Assembly: GCF_029543085.1 (NCBI RefSeq)
Contig: NZ_CP119967.1
Location: forward strand, 6,207,001 to 6,271,000
From: Pseudomonas sp. A34-9
GTDB lineage: Bacteria > Pseudomonadota > Gammaproteobacteria > Pseudomonadales > Pseudomonadaceae
Direction: 5' to 3'
DNA: 64,000 nt
The first letter of the stretch is position 1, and each line of letters opens with the position of its first letter. The translations under genes were made by a program, and so were the position numbers. Below the pieces are notes generated by a model that saw only the letters and a list, made by a program, of their open reading frames with translations, had not been told where the DNA came from and ran no database searches. This document shows, piece after piece, positions 9,092-17,811 of this stretch.

Positions 9092-9730
9092 TCACTTATT
9101 CGGCTGTGGCGTCAGGCGCAGGTACGGCTTCACCGCGCGATAGCCCTTGGGAAAGCGCTGCTTGATCTCTTCCTCATCCTTCAACGAAGGCACGATCACT
9201 ACCTCATCACCGTCCTGCCAGTTGGCCGGGGTGGCCACCTTGTAGTTGTCGGTGAGCTGCAGCGAATCGATTACCCGCAGAATCTCGTGGAAGTTGCGCC
9301 CGGTACTCGCCGGATAAGTGATGGTCAGGCGAATCTTCTTGTTCGGATCGATCACGAACAGCGAACGCACGGTCAGTGTGTCGTTGGCGTTCGGATGGAT
9401 CAGGTCATACAGATCGGAGACCTTGCGATCGGCATCGGCCAGGATCGGGAAATTGACGATCGTGTTCTGGGTTTCGTTGATGTCTTCGATCCATTTGTGG
9501 TGCGAGTCCACCGGGTCGACTGACAGCGCGATGGCTTTGACGCCACGCTTGGCGAACTCATCCTTGAGCTTGGCGGTGAAACCCAGCTCAGTGGTGCACA
9601 CCGGGGTGAAGTCCGCCGGGTGGGAGAACAGCACGCCCCAGCTATCGCCCAGCCATTCGTGGAAACGAATCTTGCCGGCGCTGGAATCCTGTTCGAAATC
9701 GGGGGCGATGTCGCCGAGTCTGAGGCTCAT
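9092..9730 (-). CDS. lsfA: 1-Cys peroxiredoxin (LsfA-type, Prx6 family)
   Basis: The 212-residue protein carries the peroxidatic cysteine in HPADFTPVCTTELG (Cys45) and the Prx6 C-terminal domain (YPASTGRNFHEILRVIDSLQL, then TPANWQDGDEVVIVPSLKDEE). It has no resolving cysteine at the usual 2-Cys position. It reduces hydrogen peroxide and organic peroxides in the cytoplasm. In Pseudomonas putida LsfA is a sulfate-starvation-induced protein encoded next to ssu, which matches this location. The promoter side holds a TGAAAAAGAATAAAT string (9788-9802) whose complement resembles a site before tauA, suggesting shared sulfur control. Confidence 0.93.
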   Translation of the reverse strand: MSLRLGDIAPDFEQDSSAGKIRFHEWLGDSWGVLFSHPADFTPVCTTELGFTAKLKDEFAKRGVKAIALSVDPVDSHHKWIEDINETQNTIVNFPILADADRKVSDLYDLIHPNANDTLTVRSLFVIDPNKKIRLTITYPASTGRNFHEILRVIDSLQLTDNYKVATPANWQDGDEVVIVPSLKDEEEIKQRFPKGYRAVKPYLRLTPQPNK

Positions 9731-9787
9731 GGTGCTGCTCCTGATGAGTTGTTCGAGACCTCAACTGTAGCCCGGGATTTGCCATCG

Positions 9788-9802
9788 TGAAAAAGAATAA
9801 AT
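9788..9802 (-). promoter_or_regulatory. ATTTATTCTTTTTCA motif upstream of lsfA
   Basis: Read on the lsfA strand this is ATTTATTCTTTTTCA, 58-72 bp before the start codon. The porin/tauA intergenic region contains ATTTATTCATTCTTTTTCA, the same string with four bases inserted. It is a candidate element of sulfur-starvation control. Confidence 0.4.
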
Positions 9803-9964
9803 AATGAGATATCTAGATCATAAGTGAATATTAAACATCTGTTCACTGGACGCTCGGCGGCATCCCGACGAACATCGGTCGCAAGGTTCGAGAAGGCCTT
9901 GAGTTGCTGTAAAGAGGGGAATTTCGGGGCAGGCTTACGGGGGTGGGCCTGACTCGAAAAATGC

Positions 9965-10004
9965 AAAAGCCCCGTCCGGCGCGATGCCGGACGGGGCTTT
10001 TTTT
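9965..10004. terminator. Terminator of the OprD-family porin gene
   Basis: Stem AAAGCCCCGTCCGGC pairs with GCCGGACGGGGCTTT around a short loop, with runs of A and T outside. It begins 24 bp after the porin stop. The remaining 230 bp up to lsfA contains the lsfA promoter region and nothing else I recognise. Confidence 0.92.
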
Positions 10005-10028
10005 ACATCAACGAATCGAAACGCGCGA

Positions 10029-11429
10029 TTACAGCAGCGGGATCGAGTAGCTGACGATCAGGCGGTTTTCATCCTGGTCACGCTGACCTGGGATGTCGTT
10101 GCGCCAAGTAGCGTTTTTCCACATCAGGCCCAGGTTCTTCAGTGGACCTTCTGGTACGACGTAGCCAACGGTCAGGTCGCGTTCCCACTCGGAACGGCCG
10201 GTGGCGTTGACGGTGACCTGGTTGTAGCCGACTTTGCCGGTGGTGTCGATGTTATCGCCACGCAGGTAAACCATGCCGGCAGTCAGACCAGGAATGCCCA
10301 CTTTAGCGAAGTCATACGAGTAGCGCGCCTGCCAGGTGCGTTCGCCAGCACGGCCGAACTTCTGGATTTGCATGTCGGTGATGGTGTAGTTCGACGAACC
10401 GTCACCCTGGTTCAGCCACGGGAAATCGCTGTTACCGTTGCTGACTTGGTAACCGCCACCGAAGGTATGACCTTCAACGGTGTACAGGAACAAGCCACTG
10501 TACAGGTTATTGTCGACCTTGCCTTTGGTGATGCCTGTACCGTAGTCACCAGTGGTGAAGTAGTTGGCATCGTGACCGTTAGCACCGTCGTCACGGCTGT
10601 TGAAGTAACGGAAGTCCGACTTCAACACGCCCGGGCCGATTGCCCAGTTGTGAACCAGACCGAGGAAGTGTTGTTTGTAGAACTGATCCAGATTGCCGTA
10701 GTAGTACTGAGCAGTCAGATCCTTGTTGATCTTGTAGTCACCACCGGCATAGATGAACTTGTTGCTGTCGCGGCCAGTCGCAGTACGACCGTTGGCACCT
10801 GCAATCGACAGTTCTTCGTTGTTGCTGGAATTACGACCTTTGACGTGCTCGATCTGGCCACCAACAAGGGTCAGATCCTTGATTTCGGCCGAAGTGATCT
10901 GGCCACCCTGGAAGGTTTGCGGCAGCAGACGACCATCGTTTGTGACGATGACCGGGTTTTTCGGCTGCAGAGTACCCAGCTTCAGTTCGGTCTGGGAGAT
11001 CTTGGCCTTGGCAGTCAGACCCAGGCTGGAGAAGTTATCAACCGCTTCGCCATTGGATTTGCTCGGAAAAACAGTGCCACCGTAGGAACCGTAGTTGGTG
11101 GCGGTCGCTGGGGAAGCGCCGTTAGTGCCACCACCGGAATCCAGACGCACGCCCAACAGGCCGATAGCGTCGATACCGAAGCCTACGGTGCCTTGGGTGT
11201 AACCGGAGATGAAGCGCAGATCGAAGCCTTGGCCCCATTCTTCTTGCTTGCTCTGAACGCCGCCACGCTTGTTGGCGGGAGCGTTGACGTCGCCATCACG
11301 GTTATCAGTGTTGATGTAGAAGTTACGCAGCCCCAAAGTAGCTTTGCTGTCTTCGATGAAACCGGCGGCGCCTGCCTGCTGCGCCATAACCCCTACGGCC
11401 ACAGCCAGGGCCAAGGTGGACTTGTTCAT
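10029..11429 (-). CDS. oprE: OprD-family outer-membrane porin (OprE-like)
   Basis: The 466-residue precursor has a signal peptide (MNKSTLALAVAVGVMAQQAGA) and then the OprD-family start AGFIEDSKATLGLRNFYINTDNRD. Alternating aromatic beta-strands run to the C-terminal ENRLIVSYSIPLL, as in 18-strand OprD barrels. Such porins pass small amino acids or organic anions. An OprE-type porin stands next to lsfA and tauA in P. putida as I recall it, so a role in sulfonate or taurine entry is plausible but inferred. A strong terminator follows, and its promoter region is shared divergently with tauA. Distinguishing OprE from OprQ or OprD paralogues needs a tree. Confidence 0.8.
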   Translation of the reverse strand: MNKSTLALAVAVGVMAQQAGAAGFIEDSKATLGLRNFYINTDNRDGDVNAPANKRGGVQSKQEEWGQGFDLRFISGYTQGTVGFGIDAIGLLGVRLDSGGGTNGASPATATNYGSYGGTVFPSKSNGEAVDNFSSLGLTAKAKISQTELKLGTLQPKNPVIVTNDGRLLPQTFQGGQITSAEIKDLTLVGGQIEHVKGRNSSNNEELSIAGANGRTATGRDSNKFIYAGGDYKINKDLTAQYYYGNLDQFYKQHFLGLVHNWAIGPGVLKSDFRYFNSRDDGANGHDANYFTTGDYGTGITKGKVDNNLYSGLFLYTVEGHTFGGGYQVSNGNSDFPWLNQGDGSSNYTITDMQIQKFGRAGERTWQARYSYDFAKVGIPGLTAGMVYLRGDNIDTTGKVGYNQVTVNATGRSEWERDLTVGYVVPEGPLKNLGLMWKNATWRNDIPGQRDQDENRLIVSYSIPLL

Positions 11430-11793
11430 GTAAAGCTCCTCTCGTTTCTAATTCTTGTGTTCCTGGCCCTGGGTCTGATGCCCCGGGTCCTAAGATGCGC
11501 GATTAGCGCCAGACCGTGACTGACAAGTCAATCGTAACCTTGTATGTCTACGACCAAGGTCTAATCGCAGTGATTTGGTCCGTGCAGAGTAAAGATTTCC
11601 TGATAAACCCAAAAAGAATTTATTCATTCTTTTTCATATCATTTCGGAATATGGCCAGTATCTTGCCACCTTCGCCGGAAAACAGCGTATCGGCGACTAA
11701 GCTCATTCCTAAATGGTATTTGTTAGCCTTTTTTTATATCGATTAGCTTTGGCGTAACCCCGAATCGTCAAACCCTATCGAAAAGGCGACGCC
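11430..11793. promoter_or_regulatory. Divergent control region between the porin and tauA
   Basis: This 364-bp AT-rich gap holds the two divergent promoters. Visible elements are ATTTATTCATTCTTTTTCA (11618-11636), shared with the lsfA and ssuE upstream regions, and a GGGTCTGATGCCCC inverted repeat near 11470-11490. I see no convincing consensus -35/-10 pair. No gene is supported within it. Confidence 0.5.
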
Positions 11794-12783
11794 ATGATGG
11801 CCAAACGCGCACTATCTAGTCAATTTGTTACAGTTTGTGTGTCAGCACTGATTTCTTTTTCCGCTCACGCCGCCAACCTCACCGTCGGCTACCAAACCGG
11901 GATCGACCCGAGCAAAGTCCCTCAGGCCGACGGCGTTTACGAGAAAACCATCGGCGAGAAAATCGACTGGCGCCGCTTCAACAGTGGCCCGGAAGTTGTG
12001 ACAGCCATTGCATCCGGCGATGTGCAGATCGGCAATCTCGGCTCCAGCCCGTTGGCAGCGGCGGCTTCGCGCAATCTGCCGATTGTGGCGTTTATCGTTT
12101 CGGCGCAGATCAATGCCGCCGAAGCACTGGTGGTGCGTAATGGCAGCGGTATCAATGCCCCGCAGGACCTTATCGGCAAAACCATCGCCACACCCTTTGT
12201 CTCTACTTCCCATTACAGCCTGCTCGGCGCACTCAAGCATTGGGGCCTGGACGCCTCGAAAGTCAAAGTGGTGAACCTGCAACCCGCAGAAATCGCTGCC
12301 GCGTGGAAGCGTGGGGATATCGATGGTGCGTTTGTCTGGTCACCGGCGCTTGGGGAAATCCGCAAGACCGGCAAGACCCTCACCGATGCCGCGCAGGTCG
12401 GCCAATGGGGCGCGCCAACCTTCGAAGTCTGGGTCGCCCGCAAGGACTTCGCCGAGAAGCATCCTGACGTCGTGGCCAAATTTGCCAAGGTCACTCTAGA
12501 CGCGTTTGCCGATTACGCCAGCCATAAAGACAGCTGGACGGCTGACTCCGAACCTGTGCAAAAAATCGCCAAATTGACCGGTGCCAACGCCGCCGATGTG
12601 CCGGAACTGCTCGCAGGTTCAGCGTTCCCGGATGCCAAGGCGCAGCAAACCACGGCGCTGTTGGACGGCGGCACGGCGAAGGCGATTGGCGAGACGGCGA
12701 AGTTTTTGAAGGAGCAGGGCAAGGTTGAGACGGTGCTGCCGGATTATTCGCCGTACGTCAGCGCGAAGTTCATCACCGAGTAA
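11794..12783 (+). CDS. tauA: Taurine ABC transporter substrate-binding protein
   Basis: The 329-residue precursor has a signal peptide (MMAKRALSSQFVTVCVSALISFSAHA) followed by ANLTVGYQTGIDPSKVPQADG. TauA-typical stretches are WRRFNSGPEVVTAIASGDVQIGNLGSSP, IATPFVSTSHYSLLGALKHW and GDIDGAFVWSPALGEI. It binds taurine in the periplasm. Normally tauB, tauC and tauD follow, but here a REPIN and argA on the other strand come next, so the permease, ATPase and dioxygenase must be elsewhere or absent. The start could also be the second Met. Expression under sulfate starvation is expected. Confidence 0.88.
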   Translation: MMAKRALSSQFVTVCVSALISFSAHAANLTVGYQTGIDPSKVPQADGVYEKTIGEKIDWRRFNSGPEVVTAIASGDVQIGNLGSSPLAAAASRNLPIVAFIVSAQINAAEALVVRNGSGINAPQDLIGKTIATPFVSTSHYSLLGALKHWGLDASKVKVVNLQPAEIAAAWKRGDIDGAFVWSPALGEIRKTGKTLTDAAQVGQWGAPTFEVWVARKDFAEKHPDVVAKFAKVTLDAFADYASHKDSWTADSEPVQKIAKLTGANAADVPELLAGSAFPDAKAQQTTALLDGGTAKAIGETAKFLKEQGKVETVLPDYSPYVSAKFITE

Positions 12784-12784
12784 T

Positions 12785-12898
12785 TGATCGTTCCCACAGC
12801 TCTGCGTGGGAATGCAGCCCGGGACGCTCCGCGTCCCATCGAGAGCCGAACGCGGAGCGTCCGTTGAGGCGTTCCCACGCAGCGCGTGGGAACGATCG
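12785..12898. repeat. REPIN, family A, copy 3
   Basis: The element runs from TGATCGTTCCCAC to GTGGGAACGATC with inner GGACGC/GCGTCC arms. It fills the whole gap between the tauA stop and the argA stop, and probably serves as the end of both convergent transcripts. Confidence 0.82.
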
Positions 12899-12899
12899 A

Positions 12900-14198
12900 T
12901 CACAAGGTCTTTTCGAAGATCTTCGAATTGCGCTGAAAGTTGTACAGCGAAGCCCGCGCCGCCGGCAGGCGCTCGACGCTGCTCGGCTCGAACCCGCGCT
13001 CGCGGAACCAGTGAGCGGTGCGTGTGGTGAGGACAAATAGCGTCTTCAAACCCTGCGCCCGTGCTCGGGTTTCGATGCGCTCCAGCAATTCATCACCGCG
13101 ACCGCCATGGCGGTACTCCGGATTCACCGCCAGGCACGCCAGCTCACCCGCGTCGGAATCGGCAATCTGATACAGCGCCGCACAGGCGATGATCATGCCC
13201 TCACGCTCAACCACGCTGAACTGCTCGATCTCGCGCTCCAGCACTTCGCGCGAACGACGCACCAGAATCCCCTGCTCTTCCAGCGGGCTGATCAGGTCGA
13301 GCAAGCCGCCAACGTCTTCAATCGCCGCCTCACGCACCAGTTCGAATTGCTCTTGCGCCACCAGCGTACCGCCGCCATCACGGGTGAACAGTTCGGTCAG
13401 CAGCGCGCCATCTTCGACGTAACTGACGATATGGCTGCGCGCCACGCCGCCACGGCAGGCTTCGGCGGCGGCATCGAGCAGTTCCGCCTGATAGTTGCTG
13501 CCCAGACGCTGCAAATGTGCCGGCACTTGCTGTGGACGCAGTTCACGCACCAGTTTGCCGTTTTCGTCGATCAGGCCGAGGTCGGCACCGAACAACAGCA
13601 GTTTGTCGGCGCCCAGGTCGATGGCGGCGCGGGTGGCGACGTCTTCGCAGGCGAGGTTGAAGATTTCACCGGTCGGCGAGTAGCCCAACGGTGACAGCAA
13701 TACGATCGAGCGCTCATCGAGCAGACGATTGATGCCCTTGCGGTCGACCCGGCGCACTTCGCCGGTGTGGTGATAGTCGACGCCTTCGAGCACGCCGATC
13801 GGCCGCGCCGTGACGAGGTTGCCGCTGGCCACGCGCAAACGCGAGCCCTGCATCGGCGACGAAGCCATGTCCATCGACAGCCGCGCTTCGATGGCAATGC
13901 GCAACTGGCCAACGGCATCAATCACACACTCCAGCGTTGCCGCATCGGTGATGCGCATGCCGTGGTGGTAATGCGGGGTCAGGCCACGGGCGGCGAGGCG
14001 GGTTTCGATCTGTGGACGCGAACCGTGCACCAGCACCAGACGCACGCCAAGGCTGTGCAGCAGGACGATGTCGTGGACGATGTTGCCGAAATTCGGATGC
14101 TCCACGCCGTCGCCGGGCAGCATGACGACGAAGGTGCAGTCGCGGTGGGCATTGATGTAAGGGGACGCGTGACGAAGCCAGTTAACGTATTCGGGCAT
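12900..14198 (-). CDS. argA: N-acetylglutamate synthase
   Basis: The 432-residue protein has an amino-acid-kinase-like domain over roughly residues 20-280 (VLVHGSRPQIETRLAARGL, LLSPLGYSPTGEIFNLACEDVA) and a GNAT acetyltransferase domain in the last 140 residues, including LACLAVNPEYRHGGRGDELLERIETRARAQG for acetyl-CoA binding. It makes N-acetylglutamate, the first step of arginine synthesis, and is usually inhibited by arginine through the kinase-like domain. It lies downstream of argE on the same strand with a 260-bp gap holding a REPIN, so the two are likely transcribed separately. The length matches classical bacterial ArgA. Confidence 0.95.
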   Translation of the reverse strand: MPEYVNWLRHASPYINAHRDCTFVVMLPGDGVEHPNFGNIVHDIVLLHSLGVRLVLVHGSRPQIETRLAARGLTPHYHHGMRITDAATLECVIDAVGQLRIAIEARLSMDMASSPMQGSRLRVASGNLVTARPIGVLEGVDYHHTGEVRRVDRKGINRLLDERSIVLLSPLGYSPTGEIFNLACEDVATRAAIDLGADKLLLFGADLGLIDENGKLVRELRPQQVPAHLQRLGSNYQAELLDAAAEACRGGVARSHIVSYVEDGALLTELFTRDGGGTLVAQEQFELVREAAIEDVGGLLDLISPLEEQGILVRRSREVLEREIEQFSVVEREGMIIACAALYQIADSDAGELACLAVNPEYRHGGRGDELLERIETRARAQGLKTLFVLTTRTAHWFRERGFEPSSVERLPAARASLYNFQRNSKIFEKTL

Positions 14199-14348
14199 GA
14201 ACCTGGGCCTGTAATAAATAGCAGCCGAAAAAGGGGCGAAACGGAAAACGCACAGCGGGCTGATGGTTATCGTCGGAACAGGCTTGGCGACACGCGCGCT
14301 CTCCTCATGAATACGGGTTGGATTCCCACTAATTTAACGACCTGCCCC

Positions 14349-14447
14349 TGTAGGAGCTGCCGAAGGCTCGGGCCGCGATCGGACGATCTTTTGACTTTGT
14401 TTTTAAAAGACAAGATCAAAAGATCGCAGCCTTCGGCAGCTCCTACA
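14349..14447. repeat. REPIN, TAGGAGCTGCCGAAGGCT-type (family B), copy 1, long variant
   Basis: Two inverted copies of GTAGGAGCTGCCGAAGGCTGCGATC-type sequence flank a short AT-rich centre. The left copy carries about 14 extra bases (CGGGCCGCGATCGGA) before CGATCTTTT. Related elements lie at 20467, 24718, 36691 and 59367; the last shares the extra bases. Confidence 0.82.
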
Positions 14448-14457
14448 AGGGAGGCGT

Positions 14458-15603
14458 TCAATTCTTCAGGCAGTAATGTTCAATCAGTTGCCGTAATAGA
14501 TGCACGGTAGGCTGCAAACGTGACATTTCAAGGTACTCGCCGGGCTGATGCGCACAGGCAATGTCGCCGGGGCCGAGGACGATGGTTTCGCAGCCAAGGC
14601 GCTGAAGATAAGGCGCTTCGGTGCCGAACGCTACTGCTTCGGCGCTGTGACCGGTGAGCTTTTCGGCGATACGCACCAGTTCGGCGTCTTCAGCCTGCTC
14701 GAACGGCGGCACTTCCGGGAACAACGGCTTGTAGTCGATCTTCACCTGATGCCGCTCGGCCACCGGGTTGAGCTTGCGCAGGATTTCCGCGCGCAGGACT
14801 TTCGGGTCCATGCCCGGCAACGGCCGCAGATCGAACTCCAGCGAACACTGACCGCAGATGCGGTTGGGGTTGTCGCCGCCATGGATGCAACCGAAGTTCA
14901 TCGTCGGTTGTGGCACGCTGAACTGCGGGTTATTGAATTCACGCTGCCACAACAGGCGCAGACCGCGCAGTTCGCCAATGGCATCGTGCATCGCTTCGAG
15001 TGCGCTGTGGCCCAGGCGTGGATCCGACGAATGGCCGCTCTGCCCGAGAATGTCGATGCGCTCCATCATGATGCCTTTGTGCATGCGGATCGGCTTAAGC
15101 CCGGTCGGCTCGCCAATGACCGCTGCGCGGCCCAACGGTCGCCCGGCCTCGGCCAACGCACGGGCGCCGGACATCGAGCTTTCTTCATCGCAGGTGGCGA
15201 GGATCAGCAGCGGTTGCTTGAACGGTTGATCGAGCAGCGGCTGCACGGCTTCGATGATCAGTGCGAAGAAGCCCTTCATGTCGCAACTGCCGAGCCCGAC
15301 CCAGCGGCCATCGACTTCGGTGAGTTTCAGCGGATCGGTCTGCCACAACGCATCGTCGTACGGCACCGTGTCGCTGTGCCCGGCCAGCACCAGCCCGCCG
15401 GGGCCGCTGCCGAAACTGGCGAGCAGGTTGAATTTGCCGGGGCTGACCTGCTGGATATCACAGCTGAAGCCCAGGTCACCCAGCCAGCCGGCGAGCAGAT
15501 CGATCACCGCGCGATTGGATTGGTCGAGGCTCGGTTGGGTACAGCTGACCGACGGCGCGGCGATCAGCGCCGCGAACTGGTCTTGCATGGACGGCAAAGG
15601 CAT
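14458..15603 (-). CDS. argE: Acetylornithine deacetylase
   Basis: The 381-residue M20 metallopeptidase shows the metal motifs LAGHSDTVPYD (His and Asp), GLGSCDMKGFFAL and TCDEESSMSG (catalytic Glu), plus a dimerisation domain and a final His in ACAHQPGEYLEM. It hydrolyses N2-acetylornithine to ornithine in the arginine pathway, which fits its position upstream of argA. I use ATG 15603, which has GGAG six bases away, rather than the upstream TTG at 15615. Confidence 0.93.
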   Translation of the reverse strand: MPLPSMQDQFAALIAAPSVSCTQPSLDQSNRAVIDLLAGWLGDLGFSCDIQQVSPGKFNLLASFGSGPGGLVLAGHSDTVPYDDALWQTDPLKLTEVDGRWVGLGSCDMKGFFALIIEAVQPLLDQPFKQPLLILATCDEESSMSGARALAEAGRPLGRAAVIGEPTGLKPIRMHKGIMMERIDILGQSGHSSDPRLGHSALEAMHDAIGELRGLRLLWQREFNNPQFSVPQPTMNFGCIHGGDNPNRICGQCSLEFDLRPLPGMDPKVLRAEILRKLNPVAERHQVKIDYKPLFPEVPPFEQAEDAELVRIAEKLTGHSAEAVAFGTEAPYLQRLGCETIVLGPGDIACAHQPGEYLEMSRLQPTVHLLRQLIEHYCLKN

Positions 15604-15759
15604 CGCTGACTCCAACTCCCGAATTGAAGTCCATCATAGAGCCATCCGGCGCTCGGAATAAACCGCCGCAGGGCATAGGAAGTTTGAGTCCTGTACACTG
15701 CACGGCCTTGGCAGCCACACATTCCCCCGGCTGCGCTCCCGATCCTGGATTTTCCGGCC

Positions 15760-17130
15760 ATGCAGAAAGAAACCGAAATCAAACTCCGCGTCAGCCGCGA
15801 AACCCTCGCTGCCCTGCGCGAGCACCCGTTACTGAAAAAACGCAACAAAAGTGGCTGGGAACGCCGTGAGTTGATGAACCAGTACTTCGACACCCCCGAG
15901 CGCGATCTGGCCCAGGCCAAAGTCGCCCTGCGCCTGCGCAAGGACGGTGACGAAGTGATTCAGACCCTCAAGACCCGTGGCCAGAGCGTCGCCGGTCTGT
16001 CCGAGCGTAATGAATACGACTGGAAGTTGCCGAAAGCCAAGCTCGACGTGAAGAAACTCGACGGCGAATGCTGGCCCGAGTCGCTGGCCGAGCTGGACAA
16101 GAAAACCCTCAAGCCGATCTTCACCACCGATTTCGTCCGCGAACGTGCGGAAATCGCCTGGGGCCGTGGCAAAACCAAAGTGGTCATCGAAGCCGCGCTG
16201 GATCTTGGCCACGTTGTCGTCGGCAAGCAAAAAGAAGAAATCTGCGAGCTGGAACTGGAACTGCGCGAAGGCGAGCCTGCCGCGCTGCTGGAACTGGCTG
16301 CCGAACTGGCCGAAACCCTGGCGCTGATGCCGTGCGACATCAGCAAGGCTGAGCGCGGTTATCGTCTGTACGACGCCAACAGCTACTCGCTGAGTCTGCC
16401 GGCACCCGAGCTGACTCCGGAAACCCAACTCGACGACGCCTTCGCCGCACTGAGCTGGCATTTGCTCGGCAGCAGCCAGCGTCTGGCTGAACAGTACCGT
16501 TTCAACGGCCACTGGCGCCTGTTGCTCGACTGGGTCGAGAACCTCGCGGAAATGCGCGCCCTGCTCAGCAGCCTCGGCCAGGCCGCACCGCGTCAGTCGA
16601 CTCACGACCTGCGCGTGGCGCTGGATGCTTTGCTGGAAGACTGGCGCCCACTGGTGCAGGCCGGTATCGAAGACGAAGACGTGCGCAAAGCCGCGCCGGA
16701 ACAGTTCCTCGAAGAACTCGAAGACCCGCGCTGGGGCCTGTTCTCGCTGACCACTTCACGCTGGTTGCTGGCCCGCACCTGGACCGCCGAGCGCAACGTG
16801 CGTGGCAATCGTCAGGGTGGCGCGCAGTTGCACAGCTGGTTGCCGCGCCTGTTGGGCGAAGAAGCCACGGCCCTGCAATTGCAGCGCTACCAGCAGCAGC
16901 CGGAAGATCTGGCTGAACAACTGCCGCGTATCGAGCGCATTCAGGTCTGGCTGCACCACGCGCGCAACGTGCTGGACATCGCGGAAATGGATCGTCTGTA
17001 CGGCGAGCTGAACAAACTGGCGCAACTGGCCAACGAACCGACGATCACTGACGAACTGCTCGATGCACGCAAGCAGCAGGCGATTGCGGTTTACCAGAAT
17101 CGCGCGTGGAAAATGCTCCTGCGCATGTAA
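15760..17130 (+). CDS. ygiF: CYTH domain protein, inorganic triphosphatase (YgiF-like)
   Basis: The 456-residue protein opens with the CYTH signature QKETEIKLRV (ExExK). Further tunnel residues follow: ALRLRKDGDEVIQTLKTRG, FTTDFVRERAEIAW and ICELELELREGEPAALLELAAEL, over residues 1-200. The rest is a helical CHAD-like domain. Relatives hydrolyse inorganic triphosphate. A short polyphosphate-binding role is possible for the C-terminal domain, but that is inference. It is divergent from argE with a 156-bp gap. A REP pair lies between its end and the convergent Lrp-type gene. Confidence 0.88.
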   Translation: MQKETEIKLRVSRETLAALREHPLLKKRNKSGWERRELMNQYFDTPERDLAQAKVALRLRKDGDEVIQTLKTRGQSVAGLSERNEYDWKLPKAKLDVKKLDGECWPESLAELDKKTLKPIFTTDFVRERAEIAWGRGKTKVVIEAALDLGHVVVGKQKEEICELELELREGEPAALLELAAELAETLALMPCDISKAERGYRLYDANSYSLSLPAPELTPETQLDDAFAALSWHLLGSSQRLAEQYRFNGHWRLLLDWVENLAEMRALLSSLGQAAPRQSTHDLRVALDALLEDWRPLVQAGIEDEDVRKAAPEQFLEELEDPRWGLFSLTTSRWLLARTWTAERNVRGNRQGGAQLHSWLPRLLGEEATALQLQRYQQQPEDLAEQLPRIERIQVWLHHARNVLDIAEMDRLYGELNKLAQLANEPTITDELLDARKQQAIAVYQNRAWKMLLRM

Positions 17131-17137
17131 AACCGCT

Positions 17138-17203
17138 TTCGCGAGCAGGCTCGCTCCCAACATTGGAATGCAATCCCCTGTGGGAGCGAGCCTGCTCGCG
17201 AAG
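17138..17203. repeat. REP pair, family C, copy 2
   Basis: TTTCGCGAGCAGGCTCGCTCC and its inverted copy GGGAGCGAGCCTGCTCGCGAA enclose about 20 bp. It sits between the convergent ygiF-like and Lrp-type genes. Confidence 0.82.
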
Positions 17204-17220
17204 AGGCCAGTTGCCTTGCC

Positions 17221-17685
17221 TCAAACCGGCAAACTCGTGGTGGACTTGATCTCCGACAACGCCACAATCGAATTCACTTCCTGAATCCCCGGCACCAGCG
17301 ACAGCTTCTCGAAGAAGAACCGCTCATACGCCTCAATGTCCGCCGCGACGATCCGCAACAGAAAATCCACTGCACCCATCAGCACATAACACTCCAGCAC
17401 CTCCGGAAAACCGCGAATCGCCTCGGTGAATTCGGTGAAATTCGAACGCCCATGCGCGTTGAGTTTGATCTCGGCAAAGATCTGCGTGTTCAGGCCAATT
17501 TTCTTGCGATCGAGCAAGGTTACCTGGCCGCGAATGATCCCCTCTTCTTTCATCCGCTGAATCCGCCGCCAGCACGGCGATTGTGACAAGCCGACCTGTT
17601 CGGCGATCTGCGCGCTGGACAGTGAAGCATCCTCTTGCAGCAGGGCGAGAATCTTGCGGTCGTAGCTGTCCAGCTCGCTGTGCAT
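17221..17685 (-). CDS. Lrp/AsnC-family transcriptional regulator
   Basis: The 154-residue protein begins MHSELDSYDRKILALLQEDASL, with the winged helix-turn-helix SSAQIAEQVGLSQSPCWRRIQRMKEEG in residues 20-50, and ends with the RAM ligand-binding domain (EVLECYVLMGAVDFLLRIVAADI). Such proteins sense amino acids and form octamers. ATG 17685 has AGAGG seven bases upstream; the longer frame to 17739 has no ribosome site. It is divergent from the small unknown gene at 17812, which is its most likely local target. The effector cannot be read from the sequence. Confidence 0.9.
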   Translation of the reverse strand: MHSELDSYDRKILALLQEDASLSSAQIAEQVGLSQSPCWRRIQRMKEEGIIRGQVTLLDRKKIGLNTQIFAEIKLNAHGRSNFTEFTEAIRGFPEVLECYVLMGAVDFLLRIVAADIEAYERFFFEKLSLVPGIQEVNSIVALSEIKSTTSLPV

Positions 17686-17811
17686 AGAAAAACCTCTAAT
17701 CGAATATTCTGCGAATTGATCCATTCGATCATTCGCCAATAACGCCGATCATAGCCAAGAAATACCCCGCACCGAATGTAAAAATTCCTCCAGAGATTTT
17801 GGAGACTCGCC

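Noticed and set aside
9731..9964. Open frame in the lsfA-porin gap
   Set aside because: No ribosome site or family features; the region contains the lsfA promoter motif and the porin terminator.
10029..11519. Long open frame on the plus strand across the porin gene (about 511 codons)
   Set aside because: Shadow of the OprD-family gene; no recognisable motifs and antisense to a clear signal-peptide porin.
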